A model generated the notes under the pieces. That model was not told the DNA's origin. It saw nothing but the letters and a program-made list of their open reading frames with translations, and did not search any database. Positions 1-8,908 of a stretch of 64,000 nt of DNA are shown one piece after another. Position numbers and translations under genes: made by a program. Each line of letters opens with the position of its first letter. Position 1 is the stretch's first letter. The stretch is from contig NZ_JACIJC010000001.1 in NCBI RefSeq assembly GCF_014199215.1, positions 932,001-996,000 on the forward strand. The letters are read 5' to 3'. The stretch is from Sphingobium boeckii. GTDB taxonomy: Bacteria > Pseudomonadota > Alphaproteobacteria > Sphingomonadales > Sphingomonadaceae.

Positions 1-2
1 CC

Positions 3-317
3 AGCTCGATCGCGAGCATCAGCCGCAGTGCCGATCTCGACCTGTCGGCCAATGCGATCCAGGCCATCCTGCCCGGCACGATCGGGACCGGAACGCCGGG
101 TTTTCCAAGCACAGTACGCGGCGTCCCGCCGTTCCATGCGGCCGCGCTGGAGATCAAGGACATCGCCAAGATGGAGGAGCGCAACGGCTTTTCGATCGTG
201 GACGTCTTTCCGGACCGGATCGAAGTCCGCCAGTTCCGCTGGCGTCCGCCCGAGCCGGTCGAGGCGATTGCAACCCTGCAGCCAAGCGACACTTACACCA
301 TCCGCCGCACGTCCTGA
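3..317 (+). CDS. PhoD-like metallophosphatase, C-terminal part (5' end outside window)
   Basis: The reading frame enters from the left edge and ends at a TGA at 315-317, so only about 104 C-terminal residues are present. They closely match the last ~100 residues of the next gene: both contain DLDLSAN, a GT-rich stretch and the block RIEVRQF followed by EPVEAIA. The active-site part lies outside the window, so the family is assigned only through this similarity. It is followed after 11 bases by its complete paralogue, which indicates a tandem duplication in one transcription unit. The class is likely; substrate and intactness upstream cannot be judged. Confidence 0.75.
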   Translation, partial: SSIASISRSADLDLSANAIQAILPGTIGTGTPGFPSTVRGVPPFHAAALEIKDIAKMEERNGFSIVDVFPDRIEVRQFRWRPPEPVEAIATLQPSDTYTIRRTS

Positions 318-328
318 GGAGAGGGTCT

Positions 329-1879
329 ATGTACAACAGAAGAACGGTTTTGCGCGGGGCAGGGACGGTCGGGCTGGGTGGTGTAATGCTGGGCGGCGTT
401 TCCTGGTCACGCGCGAGTGCGGCCGAAACGCGGACGGTGCGGGCGCTGCTGCCATCGGCCACGCACGACACTCTGGCGGTAAAGGTCTTGCTCGACGCGC
501 CGCCCTCGGCCGCTCCGGTGCTAACCATTAATGGCCGGCAGGTCAGGGCCAGGCAGATGGATCAGGACGGCTATGCTTGGGGCTTCGTGCAGGACGGGCT
601 GAGAGGTGGCACTGCGCATGAGCTGACGCTGGCCGACGAGCATGGCGCAGTGTTGCGGGCACCGTGGCAACTGAAGACGCTACCTGGTCTGGACGAGCAA
701 CCGGAAAGCTTTCGGGTTCTTTTCTTTACCTGCGCGGGCGGCGACGAGGCGGCGAGTGCTCTGTCGATCGACGCGCGGCGTAAATTGTTCGACCGCGCGT
801 TGAGCTTCTCGCCCGATCTGGCAGTTGCCAACGGCGATCACATCTACTGGGATCTCAATACCGCGCTCAAGATCCGCGGGGATCCAGCGAGCCGGGCTGA
901 GAAGGCGGAACGCTATCGCAAGATCGCATGGATCGATCAGGACACCGCTTTCGATTCAGAAACCAACCGGCGCTCGCTTAACACCGTGATCGGCCGGCAG
1001 ATCGCGAGCATCTACGAAGACCGGTTCGCCTCTGTGCCGCTGCATTTCATCAGCGACGATCACGACTATTTCGAAAACGACAATGGCGGCACCTGGGGCT
1101 ACACCTTTCCGCCACGCCCGTTCACGCTCGGACTGCAACGCCGCACTGCCGCGATGGCCTATCCCTTCGCGCTCGGCCGTCCACAGCTCCCCGGCGGGGC
1201 ATTGACTTCAGAAGCGGTCGAGACCGTCAGGATCGGCAAGCTGGCCGAACTGGCCTTGTTCGATTGCCGCCGGGGATGGGATACCAAAACCGGTTATGGC
1301 GTGCTGTTCCCGGAAGCGGAGCGCTTCCTGATCAATCGCCTGAAGCAATCGGATGCGAGCCACTACATTCATGTGCCGTCCAACCCTATCGGCTGGACCG
1401 CAGGCAAGCTGGGCGAATGGTATGAGGACCGGCCCCCGGTGGGCACGCCCGGCAGTGACAAGGAGTTCTGGCTGCCGGGCTGGTTCGACCAGCACCAGCG
1501 CCTGATCAAGGCCTTGAGCGCGCAACGGGGTCGCCCCGCAATCACCATCTCGGGCGATATGCATGCGGTCGGCGCCAAGCGGCTGACAGCAAGCGGCGAC
1601 CTCGACCTTTCGGCCAATCCGGTCGAGGCGATCTTGGCCGGTACGGTCGGTACTGGGACGGGCTGGCCAAGCGGAGGCCGCGGCATGTTCCCGAGCACGC
1701 CGGGCAAGCTCATTGGCACCGATGTCGTCGAGACCTATGAGAAAAATGGTTTTACTCTGCTAGACGTGACGCCGGAGCGGATCGAAGTCCGCCAGTTCAG
1801 CTGGCGCGCGCCCGAACCGGTCGAGGCGATTGCCTCGCTCCAGCCCTTCGCCAGCTATACCATCGCACGCAGGGGCTGA
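329..1879 (+). CDS. PhoD-like metallophosphatase, Tat-exported
   Basis: A 516-residue protein with an N-terminal twin-arginine-type signal (RRTVLRGAGTVGLGG, then an Ala-rich cleavage region near residue 30), so it probably acts in the periplasm. Metal-binding motifs typical of calcineurin-like PhoD phosphatases are visible: NGDHIYWD, SDDHDYFEND and ISGDMHAVG. PhoD-type enzymes hydrolyse phosphomonoesters or diesters; the substrate here is unknown. The ATG follows a GAGGAGAGGG ribosome-binding stretch ending four bases upstream. The C-terminus is a near copy of the upstream partial gene. The downstream enolase-superfamily gene begins two bases after the stop, so the two are probably co-transcribed. 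Confidence 0.85.
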   Translation: MYNRRTVLRGAGTVGLGGVMLGGVSWSRASAAETRTVRALLPSATHDTLAVKVLLDAPPSAAPVLTINGRQVRARQMDQDGYAWGFVQDGLRGGTAHELTLADEHGAVLRAPWQLKTLPGLDEQPESFRVLFFTCAGGDEAASALSIDARRKLFDRALSFSPDLAVANGDHIYWDLNTALKIRGDPASRAEKAERYRKIAWIDQDTAFDSETNRRSLNTVIGRQIASIYEDRFASVPLHFISDDHDYFENDNGGTWGYTFPPRPFTLGLQRRTAAMAYPFALGRPQLPGGALTSEAVETVRIGKLAELALFDCRRGWDTKTGYGVLFPEAERFLINRLKQSDASHYIHVPSNPIGWTAGKLGEWYEDRPPVGTPGSDKEFWLPGWFDQHQRLIKALSAQRGRPAITISGDMHAVGAKRLTASGDLDLSANPVEAILAGTVGTGTGWPSGGRGMFPSTPGKLIGTDVVETYEKNGFTLLDVTPERIEVRQFSWRAPEPVEAIASLQPFASYTIARRG

Positions 1880-1880
1880 C

Positions 1881-3083
1881 ATGCTGCGCAGGAACGCACT
1901 GAAATCGCTCGCCATCGCGCCGCTTGGCCTATGGGCCGGCAACGCAATGGCGGCGGCCCCCGCCGCGCTCGGCAAAAGAGTGATCGACCGGCTCGAACTG
2001 TTCGAGCTCAAGGTTAATCACCGCGGCAATTGGCTGATCGTACGCCTGCGCACCGCGGACGGGCTGACCGGGCTCGGCGATGCAAGCCATGCCGGGGACA
2101 GTGCGGAGACGGTGCGTTATCTGCGGCAATTCCTGGACGTGTTGAAAGGCCGCAGCGTGTTCAGCGCAGAGCCGTTCCGGCAGGCGGCTGCAGCGACGGT
2201 AGCGCAGGGCGGCGACCCTGCAGCGGTCGCGGCGAGCGCGCTGGAGCAGGCCTTGTGGGACCTTGCGGGCAAGGCGGTTGGCCTGCCGGTCTATGAGCTG
2301 TTCGGCGGCAAGCTGCGCGACAAGATCCCGCTCTATGCCAATATCAACCGCTCAGCGAAACCGCGCACGCCGGAAGGTTTCGCAGCGATGGCCAGCGCGG
2401 CGATTGCTGATGGCTTCACAGCGATCAAGATGGCGCCATTCGATGCGATTGCGATGGACGAGAAGGACCCGGCAACCATCGCGCGGCTGACCAATGAGGG
2501 GATCGCCTGCGCACAAGCCGTGCGCGATGCGATCGGCTTGCAGAACGATCTGCTGATCGACGCGCATAGCCGTTTCAATCTGACTGACGGGCTGGCGCTG
2601 GCGGAGCGATTCAAGCCGCTGAACCTCTATTGGCTGGAGGAAGTAACGCCGCCAGAGCCACTCGACATGCTGGCCGAGATCAACCGAGCCGCAACCATGC
2701 CGACGGCGGGCGGGGAGTCGATCACCAGCATCGAGGATTTTTACGCCTATATCAAAGCCGGTGCGGTCGATATCGCGATGCCGGACATCAAATTCTGCGG
2801 CGGGCTGACGGGCCTCAGGAAAGTGGCCGGTATCGCCGAGGGAGCGGGGCTGCCTGTCTCGCCGCATGGACCGGCAAGCCCGGTGGGCAACGCTGCCGCC
2901 GCGCATGTCGTGGCGACCTTGCCCAATTTCACCGTGCTTGAGTTCGCCTATGGCGAGGTGCCCTGGCGTGCAGATGTGCTGAACCCGCCAGAACAGATTG
3001 AAAATGGCGAGCTGGTGTTGACTGGCAAACCCGGCTTTGGAATCGAATTGAACGAAAAGACGGTTGCCCGGTATGCCGTTTAA
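1881..3083 (+). CDS. Mandelate racemase/muconate-lactonizing (enolase superfamily) protein, exported
   Basis: A 400-residue protein. The frame is open further upstream, but the ATG at 1881, just after the previous stop, gives a Tat-like leader (RRNALKSLAIAPLG then AGNAMAAA). Enolase-superfamily landmarks follow in order: an N-terminal capping region, IKMAPFD (candidate catalytic lysine), DAHSRFN, WLEEVTPPEP and GGESI (the three acidic metal ligands), then PDIKFCGG and SPHGPASP near the end. Family members abstract a proton alpha to a carboxylate (racemases, sugar-acid dehydratases, cycloisomerases). The KxK pair of mandelate racemase reads as K-M-A here, so the exact reaction is uncertain. 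The signal peptide is unusual for this mostly cytosolic family and agrees with the exported phosphatase next door. Confidence 0.8.
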   Translation: MLRRNALKSLAIAPLGLWAGNAMAAAPAALGKRVIDRLELFELKVNHRGNWLIVRLRTADGLTGLGDASHAGDSAETVRYLRQFLDVLKGRSVFSAEPFRQAAAATVAQGGDPAAVAASALEQALWDLAGKAVGLPVYELFGGKLRDKIPLYANINRSAKPRTPEGFAAMASAAIADGFTAIKMAPFDAIAMDEKDPATIARLTNEGIACAQAVRDAIGLQNDLLIDAHSRFNLTDGLALAERFKPLNLYWLEEVTPPEPLDMLAEINRAATMPTAGGESITSIEDFYAYIKAGAVDIAMPDIKFCGGLTGLRKVAGIAEGAGLPVSPHGPASPVGNAAAAHVVATLPNFTVLEFAYGEVPWRADVLNPPEQIENGELVLTGKPGFGIELNEKTVARYAV

Positions 3084-3316
3084 GGCCTGATGCTCAACTA
3101 TGGCAATTGCATCCTGGCGCAGCGTCTGCTTGCCGAACCGCGAGGCCAGATCTACGTCACCTATGGCGCCAAACATCTTCCGGGCGTCTTCGCGATTTTG
3201 AGGGCAACAGATCCGCGCTGGCGGGTCTCATCGATCAAAAGGATGCGAACCATCGACAGTTCGGAGAGTTATGACTCCCGGCTACCCGGCATCCCTAACG
3301 CATGAAAGGATCGGCC

Positions 3317-3715
3317 ATGATCAAATCCCTGACCGTCAGTATGGCAATGCTCGCGCTCGTAGCACCCGCTCTCGCGCAGGACGGCATCCGCATTGTGGCG
3401 GTACAGTTCGCCCGCGGTGCCAGTTCGGCCGCGATGAAGGGCAGCATCAAGGGCGATGAAGCGGTCGATTACACCGTGCGTGTGCGGGCCGGCCAGACGC
3501 TTACCGTCCGCCTGACGACCGGCAACAGGTCTGGCTATTTCAATGTGACCGCGCCGGGCGCCGACGTGGCCATCTTCAACGGCTCGATCTCCGGAAAGCG
3601 TTTTTCTGTCACCATCCCCTCGACCGGAACCTATGTCGTGCGGGTCTATCTGATGCGGAATGCAGCGCGCCGGAATGACACGGCCAACTATACCCTCAAC
3701 GTCGCTATCCTTTGA
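3317..3715 (+). CDS. PliG-like (g-type lysozyme inhibitor family) periplasmic protein
   Basis: A 132-residue exported protein with a Sec signal peptide (MIKSLTVSMAMLALVAPALA, cleavage after ALA). The mature part is beta-rich and carries the signature order of the PliG/YcgK family as I recall it: VQFARGASSA, GSIKGDEAVDYTV, RAGQTLTV, PSTGTYVVRVYLMRNAARR and TANYTLNV. PliG binds goose-type lysozyme in the periplasm of E. coli; that function here is inferred from resemblance only. The ATG at 3317 is preferred over one five codons earlier because an AAAGGA site sits six bases before it. Confidence 0.6.
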   Translation: MIKSLTVSMAMLALVAPALAQDGIRIVAVQFARGASSAAMKGSIKGDEAVDYTVRVRAGQTLTVRLTTGNRSGYFNVTAPGADVAIFNGSISGKRFSVTIPSTGTYVVRVYLMRNAARRNDTANYTLNVAIL

Positions 3716-3764
3716 CGGATTGCCGGGGCAAGGGGCCAAGCGCTATCATGTTTCAGGGGACATT

Positions 3765-4433
3765 ATGAACTTCGTCCAGTGGCTTAATTCGCTCGACGAG
3801 TTGCTCTACGAGTTGATGAGCTGGCTCGTCTTCTTTCCCGTGACTTTGTGCCGAATATTGCGTCATCCTCTCGCGACGATGCGCTATGCCGAGGACCAGC
3901 TGCTGCTTGAACCGGAAAAGCAGTATAGAAGCACGGTCAGCCCGCCGATCATGCTGATCCTCACTATTGTCCTTGTTCAGGGCATCGGCCTGGCGGTGGA
4001 TGGGACAAGCCCGATCGTTGCCAGTCATCGCGGCCTGGCGGGCCTCGTCAATGACAATACGACGCTGCTTCTGCTACGCCTTGTGCTGTTCGGTACCTTT
4101 GCCCTCGTGCTCGCCACGCGGAAAGTGAACAGGAGCAGCGTTGATCTCGACCGCGATACCTTGAAGCCTGCCTTCTACGCGCAATGCTATGCCATTTCGC
4201 CTTTCACGCTGCTGATAAGTGGCGGCCTCAGCGCTCTCTTGCATCATCATGATCTCGTGCAGGTCGCCGGCCTCCTCTCGATGGTGACAGCATGCCTGTT
4301 TTACGGCATCGTTCAGATCCGCTGGTTCAGCGCGGAACTGAACCAGCCGGTCATCCGCTCCTTCCTCGATGCGACGATCGGTATGGTGGTCAGTATTGCG
4401 ATCACGATCACGCTAGGCTTGCTCTTCGCATGA
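3765..4433 (+). CDS. Integral membrane protein, Yip1/permease-like
   Basis: A 222-residue protein with about five hydrophobic segments (around residues 12-30, 63-80, 100-120, 140-165 and 195-220). The start at 3765 follows a CAGGGGACA stretch. The cytosolic N-terminal part (RHPLATMRYAEDQLLLEPEKQY) precedes the membrane segments, an arrangement seen in small YIP1-type permease-like proteins. No catalytic motif is visible and the function is unknown. It lies 49 bases after the PliG-like gene on the same strand, so it may be co-transcribed. Confidence 0.7.
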   Translation: MNFVQWLNSLDELLYELMSWLVFFPVTLCRILRHPLATMRYAEDQLLLEPEKQYRSTVSPPIMLILTIVLVQGIGLAVDGTSPIVASHRGLAGLVNDNTTLLLLRLVLFGTFALVLATRKVNRSSVDLDRDTLKPAFYAQCYAISPFTLLISGGLSALLHHHDLVQVAGLLSMVTACLFYGIVQIRWFSAELNQPVIRSFLDATIGMVVSIAITITLGLLFA

Positions 4434-4567
4434 TCACCGCGCCGACACCGGTGACGGATGCTGGCGCCAGCGTGAGGCAGTTCGGACGCCTCACAGATAG
4501 ACGAGTTGTGTTTGGGTCGAACAGTCCTGCCGATAGCACTTCTCGACGTTTTCATAGTAATTGAGCA

Positions 4568-5182
4568 ATGTCTGCCCTCCGTAACGGAAGCACTTCGACC
4601 CCTCTTTTCCGTCCCGCGGCAATTTTCGACGCCCCAGTGCGGAAGATCCGCTTTTCTAGCAGCTATGGACTCTTTCGCCGTTTAGCGCGCGTCGAGTCGA
4701 TCACGCTGGCGACGTCCAGCGCTCAGGAATTGGAACCAGCCTTAATCAACAAAACCCGGATCGACGCCTTTCGAAAGTTCGATCAGCATCGCTACGTCAA
4801 CCCTTTCCGATACGATACCGAGCGAGACGTTTTCGAAGAAATGGAGCAATTGCGCGGCACATCGCGCCTGACGAAGGCTTATAAGGCGGCGCTGGACGCG
4901 CTGGATGAACAGCTTCGCGACGTTTTGCGGATTCGTAAGGAAAATGAAGACGGTGAAAGTGCCTCAAGAGAGCGGCGCATGTCATACATCTTCAGTTTTC
5001 TGGGCTTCACCGGTATCACCGGCCTTATCCTGTCCACGGATGACTTTTTACGACGGCATGCCCCTTGGCTGGGAAAGGCCTTGCCGCACGCAGAGGGCGT
5101 CACACTGGCGCTCATCTACTGGCTTGTGCCCGCGGCTCTCATCTTGATCATTATCCGTCTGTTTGGACCGGCTCGGCGATAG
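4568..5182 (+). CDS. Hypothetical protein with two C-terminal membrane segments
   Basis: A 204-residue protein of unknown function. The N-terminal half is polar and rich in charged residues with a likely helical coiled region around residues 75-130 (FEEMEQLRG to IRKENEDGE). Two membrane helices follow: IFSFLGFTGITGLILS and a strongly hydrophobic end (LALIYWLVPAALILIIIRLF). The ribosome site before the ATG is weak, so the start is uncertain; codons 1-30 look less protein-like than the rest. The topology resembles CorA-type or membrane-anchored helical proteins, but no signature is present. Confidence 0.5.
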   Translation: MSALRNGSTSTPLFRPAAIFDAPVRKIRFSSSYGLFRRLARVESITLATSSAQELEPALINKTRIDAFRKFDQHRYVNPFRYDTERDVFEEMEQLRGTSRLTKAYKAALDALDEQLRDVLRIRKENEDGESASRERRMSYIFSFLGFTGITGLILSTDDFLRRHAPWLGKALPHAEGVTLALIYWLVPAALILIIIRLFGPARR

Positions 5183-5383
5183 CCATTGCCATATGCTGCC
5201 ATTGGTAACGGCCAGAGCGTTCCAAGGGCAACGTGAATCGCTGGCATTGCGATGAATGCTGATTGAGGCATTCCGCATGTCGCCGTCCTTGGGGGCGAGC
5301 TGCAGGTCGATCTCGATGCTCCGCACCCCGCTGCGCGGCTGCGCTTCTAGGGGCGTCTTCACATAGTCGAGGTTCTTCGCCAT
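5048..5383 (-). CDS. Possible small protein, antisense overlap with the preceding gene
   Basis: An open frame of 111 codons. The first ~50 residues (MAKNLDYVKTPLEAQP, then SIEIDLQLAPKDGD) have a protein-like composition and follow a G-rich stretch before the ATG, but the second half runs antisense through the neighbouring membrane-protein gene and looks unnatural. It may be a short fragment of a former gene. Reported only because the ~460-base stretch 5183-5646 otherwise holds no gene. Confidence 0.22.
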   Translation of the reverse strand: MAKNLDYVKTPLEAQPRSGVRSIEIDLQLAPKDGDMRNASISIHRNASDSRCPWNALAVTNGSIWQWLSPSRSKQTDNDQDESRGHKPVDERQCDALCVRQGLSQPRGMPS

Positions 5384-5646
5384 GCTGGTCAGACCCCCGG
5401 GATGTTCATCCTCCGATTAGGCGCATTGGGCGGGCGACATGGACCGCGCGAACAAAGCTTGTCCCGCATGGGGGACATTTTTATCTTTTTTTAACCCCGT
5501 CTGATCCGTTTTCACATCTTTTGTCGCTGTAGGGATTGGACCAGTTCATCCCGCGTCCGATTCCAACTCATACGCCGTTGGGTGGTAAGATTGGTCGGCA
5601 CGGCGGGCGGTTCATGGCCATTGGCACGACAAAGGACAACGGGGCT

Positions 5647-6486
5647 ATGACAAACAGGACACGCAATTTCACGCGAGTGATGATGCTCGTGATATCGATG
5701 ACTTTCGCAAGCGCCGCGCATGCGGGGTTTTTCGTGCGGCCTTATTTGACCTATGGTGGCGAGGTCATTGATGGCCTTGAGGCCAATGGGGCGACAGAAG
5801 CCACGCAGAGCTTCACGAGCGACCTTCAGACGACCGTCGATTTGAGTAGCGGGACGGTTAAGAGCTATCTCAACCTCAGCGGCACCGGCAGCAACGGCCA
5901 GGCAACCGGCATTTTCGGCGACAGCCTGACCTTTTACGGCGGCGAGGGAACAACGGCCGATTTTTCATTCGATTTCGACGGCATCATCCGTTCTCCCGCA
6001 TCGGATCCTTCCTTGAACTCGCTTCAACAGATCGGCGTATACGCCAATCTTTTCGTGTTCGATTCCGCGACCGGCGCCACCTATAACAATTTCACCAGCC
6101 TTGGGGGCGCGTTGATAGCGCAATCGCTGTTTCTCGATTTCTCGGATCCCGAAACCGCGCTGGACGAATTCGTATCGCGCACGCTTTCCGGCAGCGTGGC
6201 CATTACGGGCATCCAAACCCTGGACGTCTTCGCCAGCCTTTCGATTTTTGCATCGTTGAATGACAATCCGGTCAATATCGAGATGGATTTCATGAACACC
6301 GGCACGTTTGGTGTGGACGTGGCGCCCGGCGTAGCGGTGACGTCCGAATCCGGCGTGTTTCTGGCCGATACGCTCACGCCGCCCGTACCGGAACCCGCTA
6401 CCTGGGCGATGATGATCGTTGGATTTGGGCTGGTTGGCAGCGCGATGCGCCGTCGCCAAAGCGCCATGTCTGTACGCTATATATGA
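5647..6486 (+). CDS. PEPxxWA-CTERM sorting-domain secreted protein
   Basis: A 279-residue exported protein. A Sec signal (VMMLVISMTFASAAHAG) follows the ATG at 5647, which has an AAAGGAC site upstream. The mature chain is rich in Ser, Thr, Gly and Asp with a repetitive beta-strand look and few Lys. It ends in the tripartite sorting tail VPEPATWAMM, a hydrophobic helix (IVGFGLVG) and a basic cluster (RRRQ). This tail is recognised by the EpsH/XrtA-type exosortase system, which removes it as the protein is placed at the cell surface. No exosortase gene is in this window. A second protein with the same tail lies at 40402-40947. Confidence 0.85.
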   Translation: MTNRTRNFTRVMMLVISMTFASAAHAGFFVRPYLTYGGEVIDGLEANGATEATQSFTSDLQTTVDLSSGTVKSYLNLSGTGSNGQATGIFGDSLTFYGGEGTTADFSFDFDGIIRSPASDPSLNSLQQIGVYANLFVFDSATGATYNNFTSLGGALIAQSLFLDFSDPETALDEFVSRTLSGSVAITGIQTLDVFASLSIFASLNDNPVNIEMDFMNTGTFGVDVAPGVAVTSESGVFLADTLTPPVPEPATWAMMIVGFGLVGSAMRRRQSAMSVRYI

Positions 6487-6491
6487 TATGC

Positions 6492-6521
6492 GGGAGCCCG
6501 GCCGGCCAGCCGCCGGGTTCC
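6492..6521. terminator. Hairpin between convergent genes, likely bidirectional terminator
   Basis: The arms GGGAGCCCGG and CCGGGTTCCC pair at 9 of 10 positions. It occupies the 40-base gap between the stop of the PEPxxWA-CTERM gene and the stop of the convergent kinase gene, the position expected for a shared terminator. There is no long T run. Confidence 0.5.
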
Positions 6522-6526
6522 CAATT

Positions 6527-8908
6527 CTAACCGCGCAGCGGTTTGAAACGTGTGGTCGCGGCGCCCTGGACACACAGTCCGACATTTCCGCGCAAAGCGG
6601 GTAAATAAGCTTTATGGAATTCGAGCAACTTGCCGCTCGCTTCAATGCGCGTGAAACGCTTTTCCGCGCTGATCCAGGATTCACAGGTCAAGCTGCGGTT
6701 GCCCGCTTTACGGGCGATGTCGCCCAGGATCAGCTCGTTATAAGCAAGGTCAATCCCGATGCCCTTCCAGCGGACAAGATACGCTTTGGCATTTTCCACG
6801 ACGGTCCGCTGCGCCGCAATGGCCTCGGCGAAATGACCGCGGTTGGCCAAATCCTGCGCCAATGCCTCCCCGATGTCGCGGCTCAGAACCAGTGCGGAAT
6901 CATCCTGGTCGTCGATAAACAGCAAACGACGCACCAGACTATCAGCTTCAGCGATAAGGGCCGACGAGCGCGCCTGCTGCTTGGCCTCGGCTGCTGCCGC
7001 AAACCCCATATAAGCGCTCCACCCGGCGATATAGAGCATTTGTGGATCGTTTTTTTCTTTCTGTTCGATTGCCTTGAAGCCTGCCAGGGCGCTCAGGAAA
7101 TAGGCAGTGCCGTGATCCCTGGTGCCAGAAACGTAGTCCGCAATGCCCCGATAATAAGCGATGTAAGCGCGGTCCGTCTGATCAGCGGTCTCGGGCCTAT
7201 TGGCGGGCCATTGACCAATTTCGGCACTTGCCAAGGACGCGATGCGCCTCAGCGCATTGGGCCGCTCCTCCAGATCGAGCAGCTCAAACTGCGCCCGTCG
7301 CAGCACGCGCCGGGCGTCCATCCATTCCGCGCCACGCAGGTTTTTGGGAACATTGTTGAGCGTGCGGGACGCGCGGTTAAGAGACGCTTCTGCGCCCGGT
7401 GCATTCTTATCCGCATGAAGCTGGACAACGGCCCTGTGCGATAGGGCGCGGACATATGCGCCCGCCACCGCACTATCCGCGCCATGTGCGGTCACGATAG
7501 CATCCAGCTGGGCTTCGGCGGCCGTCAGGCTTTCTTTTGCTTGCCGCGCATAACCAAGGTTACGATAATTCCCCACACCCTGTATTTCCGCCAGTTTGAT
7601 CAGCCCATTGGCGGTTTCCAGGCGTAAGGCGCGATCTGCATCATTGGTCTTGGCCAGCCTGTTCAGATGCTGTTGCGCCTCTGCTGCAAGCGCGGCGCGG
7701 GCCTGGGTATTGCCCGGTATCCTTTCCAGCCGTCCGTTCAGATCGAACAATAGATATCCCGCCAGCGAACGCAATTCCGTAAAGCGCTGCACCTCTGCGG
7801 CCCGCGCGCGTTCCGCCGAGAGATAAGAGGATAAGGATATGACGAATGCGCCGGCCAATAGTGCTGCAGCAGCGGCGGCCGCGATCAGCGCCTTGCGATG
7901 ACGGGCAATGAACCGGCCTGCGATATAGGAGCGGCCGCCTTGCCGGGCCTGTACCGCAAATCCGCCGCGAAACGCGCGTATATCATCCGCCATAGCATCG
8001 ACGGTCTGATATCGATCTGCCGGATCGGTGGCGCTGGCCCGCGCGATGATCGCACGGAGATCGGCGTTGTTGTCTCCGGCCGGCAGCATGACCCCGAGCA
8101 GGCGGCCCAATGAATAGACATCGGCCAGCGTGGTCGGCGCCATACTTTTCATGCGTTCTGGCGCCGCAAAGCCGGGGGTCAGGCTCAGGCCACCCAGTGA
8201 GCCTTGCGCCGTAGTCAAGCCATCGGATGGTGCGGGCTTTCGCGCAATGCCGAAATCGATCAGCTTTGCACTGCCGCCCTGTGTGACCAGAATGTTGGAC
8301 GGTGTGATATCCCGGTGAACGATGAGACTGCGATGGGCAAAAGCAACGGCCGAACAAATGTCCAGAAAGAGCTGCAGGCGATCGTCGATCGAAAGCGCTT
8401 CGCGTTTGATCCATTCGAGCAAGGGAAGCCCATCGACATATTCCATGATGATGAAAGGATGACCGCCGGGTGTCTCGCCTCCATCGAACAGTCGCGCGAT
8501 ATGGGGATGGGACAGTTTGGCAAGTGTTTGCCGCTCGTTCTGAAACCGCTCGATCAGGGCATCGGACAGGGCACCGGGACGGATGATCTTGATTGCCACA
8601 TCATGCTCGAAATCGCCGGCAGCGCGCTCGCCGTGAAAGACCGATCCCATGCCGCCTTGGCCGATCAGGCCGGTGATCCGATAGGCACCGATCCGGTCCG
8701 GCATCTCTTCCTCGACGTCGGCGGCCCCTGCGGCTCCGGTACGAAATGCCAGCCCTGCCGATGTTTGCGATGCAAGCAGCGCGATCGTTCGCCGGCGTAA
8801 TACCGGGTCCATGTCGTCCTGCGCATTGATCCACGCCAAACGTGCGTCGGACGCTTGTTCCAAAGCGCGGTCGAGAAACAGGAGGAACTCCACGTCCCCC
8901 TGTTTCAT
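6527..8908 (-). CDS. Serine/threonine protein kinase (Hanks type) with membrane segment and helical C-terminal domain
   Basis: A 793-residue protein. The kinase domain spans about residues 75-320: glycine loop GQGGMGSVF (83-91), Lys107 in VAIKII, Glu125 in the C-helix region, HRD at 198-200, Asn205 and DFG at 218-220. The catalytic-loop lysine usual after HRD (HRDxKxxN) is Thr202 here. A hydrophobic segment near residue 340-365 (LIAAAAAAALLAGAFVISLSSYL) would anchor it, leaving ~430 Ala-rich, helix-repeat (TPR-like) residues outside. The start overlaps the sigma-factor stop by four bases (ATGA), so they form one operon. This pairing fits a surface-sensing kinase linked to a sigma factor, as in many Gram-negative Pkn-type loci. 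Confidence 0.88.
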   Translation of the reverse strand: MKQGDVEFLLFLDRALEQASDARLAWINAQDDMDPVLRRRTIALLASQTSAGLAFRTGAAGAADVEEEMPDRIGAYRITGLIGQGGMGSVFHGERAAGDFEHDVAIKIIRPGALSDALIERFQNERQTLAKLSHPHIARLFDGGETPGGHPFIIMEYVDGLPLLEWIKREALSIDDRLQLFLDICSAVAFAHRSLIVHRDITPSNILVTQGGSAKLIDFGIARKPAPSDGLTTAQGSLGGLSLTPGFAAPERMKSMAPTTLADVYSLGRLLGVMLPAGDNNADLRAIIARASATDPADRYQTVDAMADDIRAFRGGFAVQARQGGRSYIAGRFIARHRKALIAAAAAAALLAGAFVISLSSYLSAERARAAEVQRFTELRSLAGYLLFDLNGRLERIPGNTQARAALAAEAQQHLNRLAKTNDADRALRLETANGLIKLAEIQGVGNYRNLGYARQAKESLTAAEAQLDAIVTAHGADSAVAGAYVRALSHRAVVQLHADKNAPGAEASLNRASRTLNNVPKNLRGAEWMDARRVLRRAQFELLDLEERPNALRRIASLASAEIGQWPANRPETADQTDRAYIAYYRGIADYVSGTRDHGTAYFLSALAGFKAIEQKEKNDPQMLYIAGWSAYMGFAAAAEAKQQARSSALIAEADSLVRRLLFIDDQDDSALVLSRDIGEALAQDLANRGHFAEAIAAQRTVVENAKAYLVRWKGIGIDLAYNELILGDIARKAGNRSLTCESWISAEKRFTRIEASGKLLEFHKAYLPALRGNVGLCVQGAATTRFKPLRG

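Noticed and set aside
1830-1880. Upstream start for the enolase-superfamily gene
   Set aside because: It would overlap the phosphatase gene and hide the clear signal peptide beginning at 1881.
2352-3176. 274-codon minus-strand frame
   Set aside because: It is the shadow of the enolase-superfamily gene on the other strand, with His/Arg/Gln-rich content.
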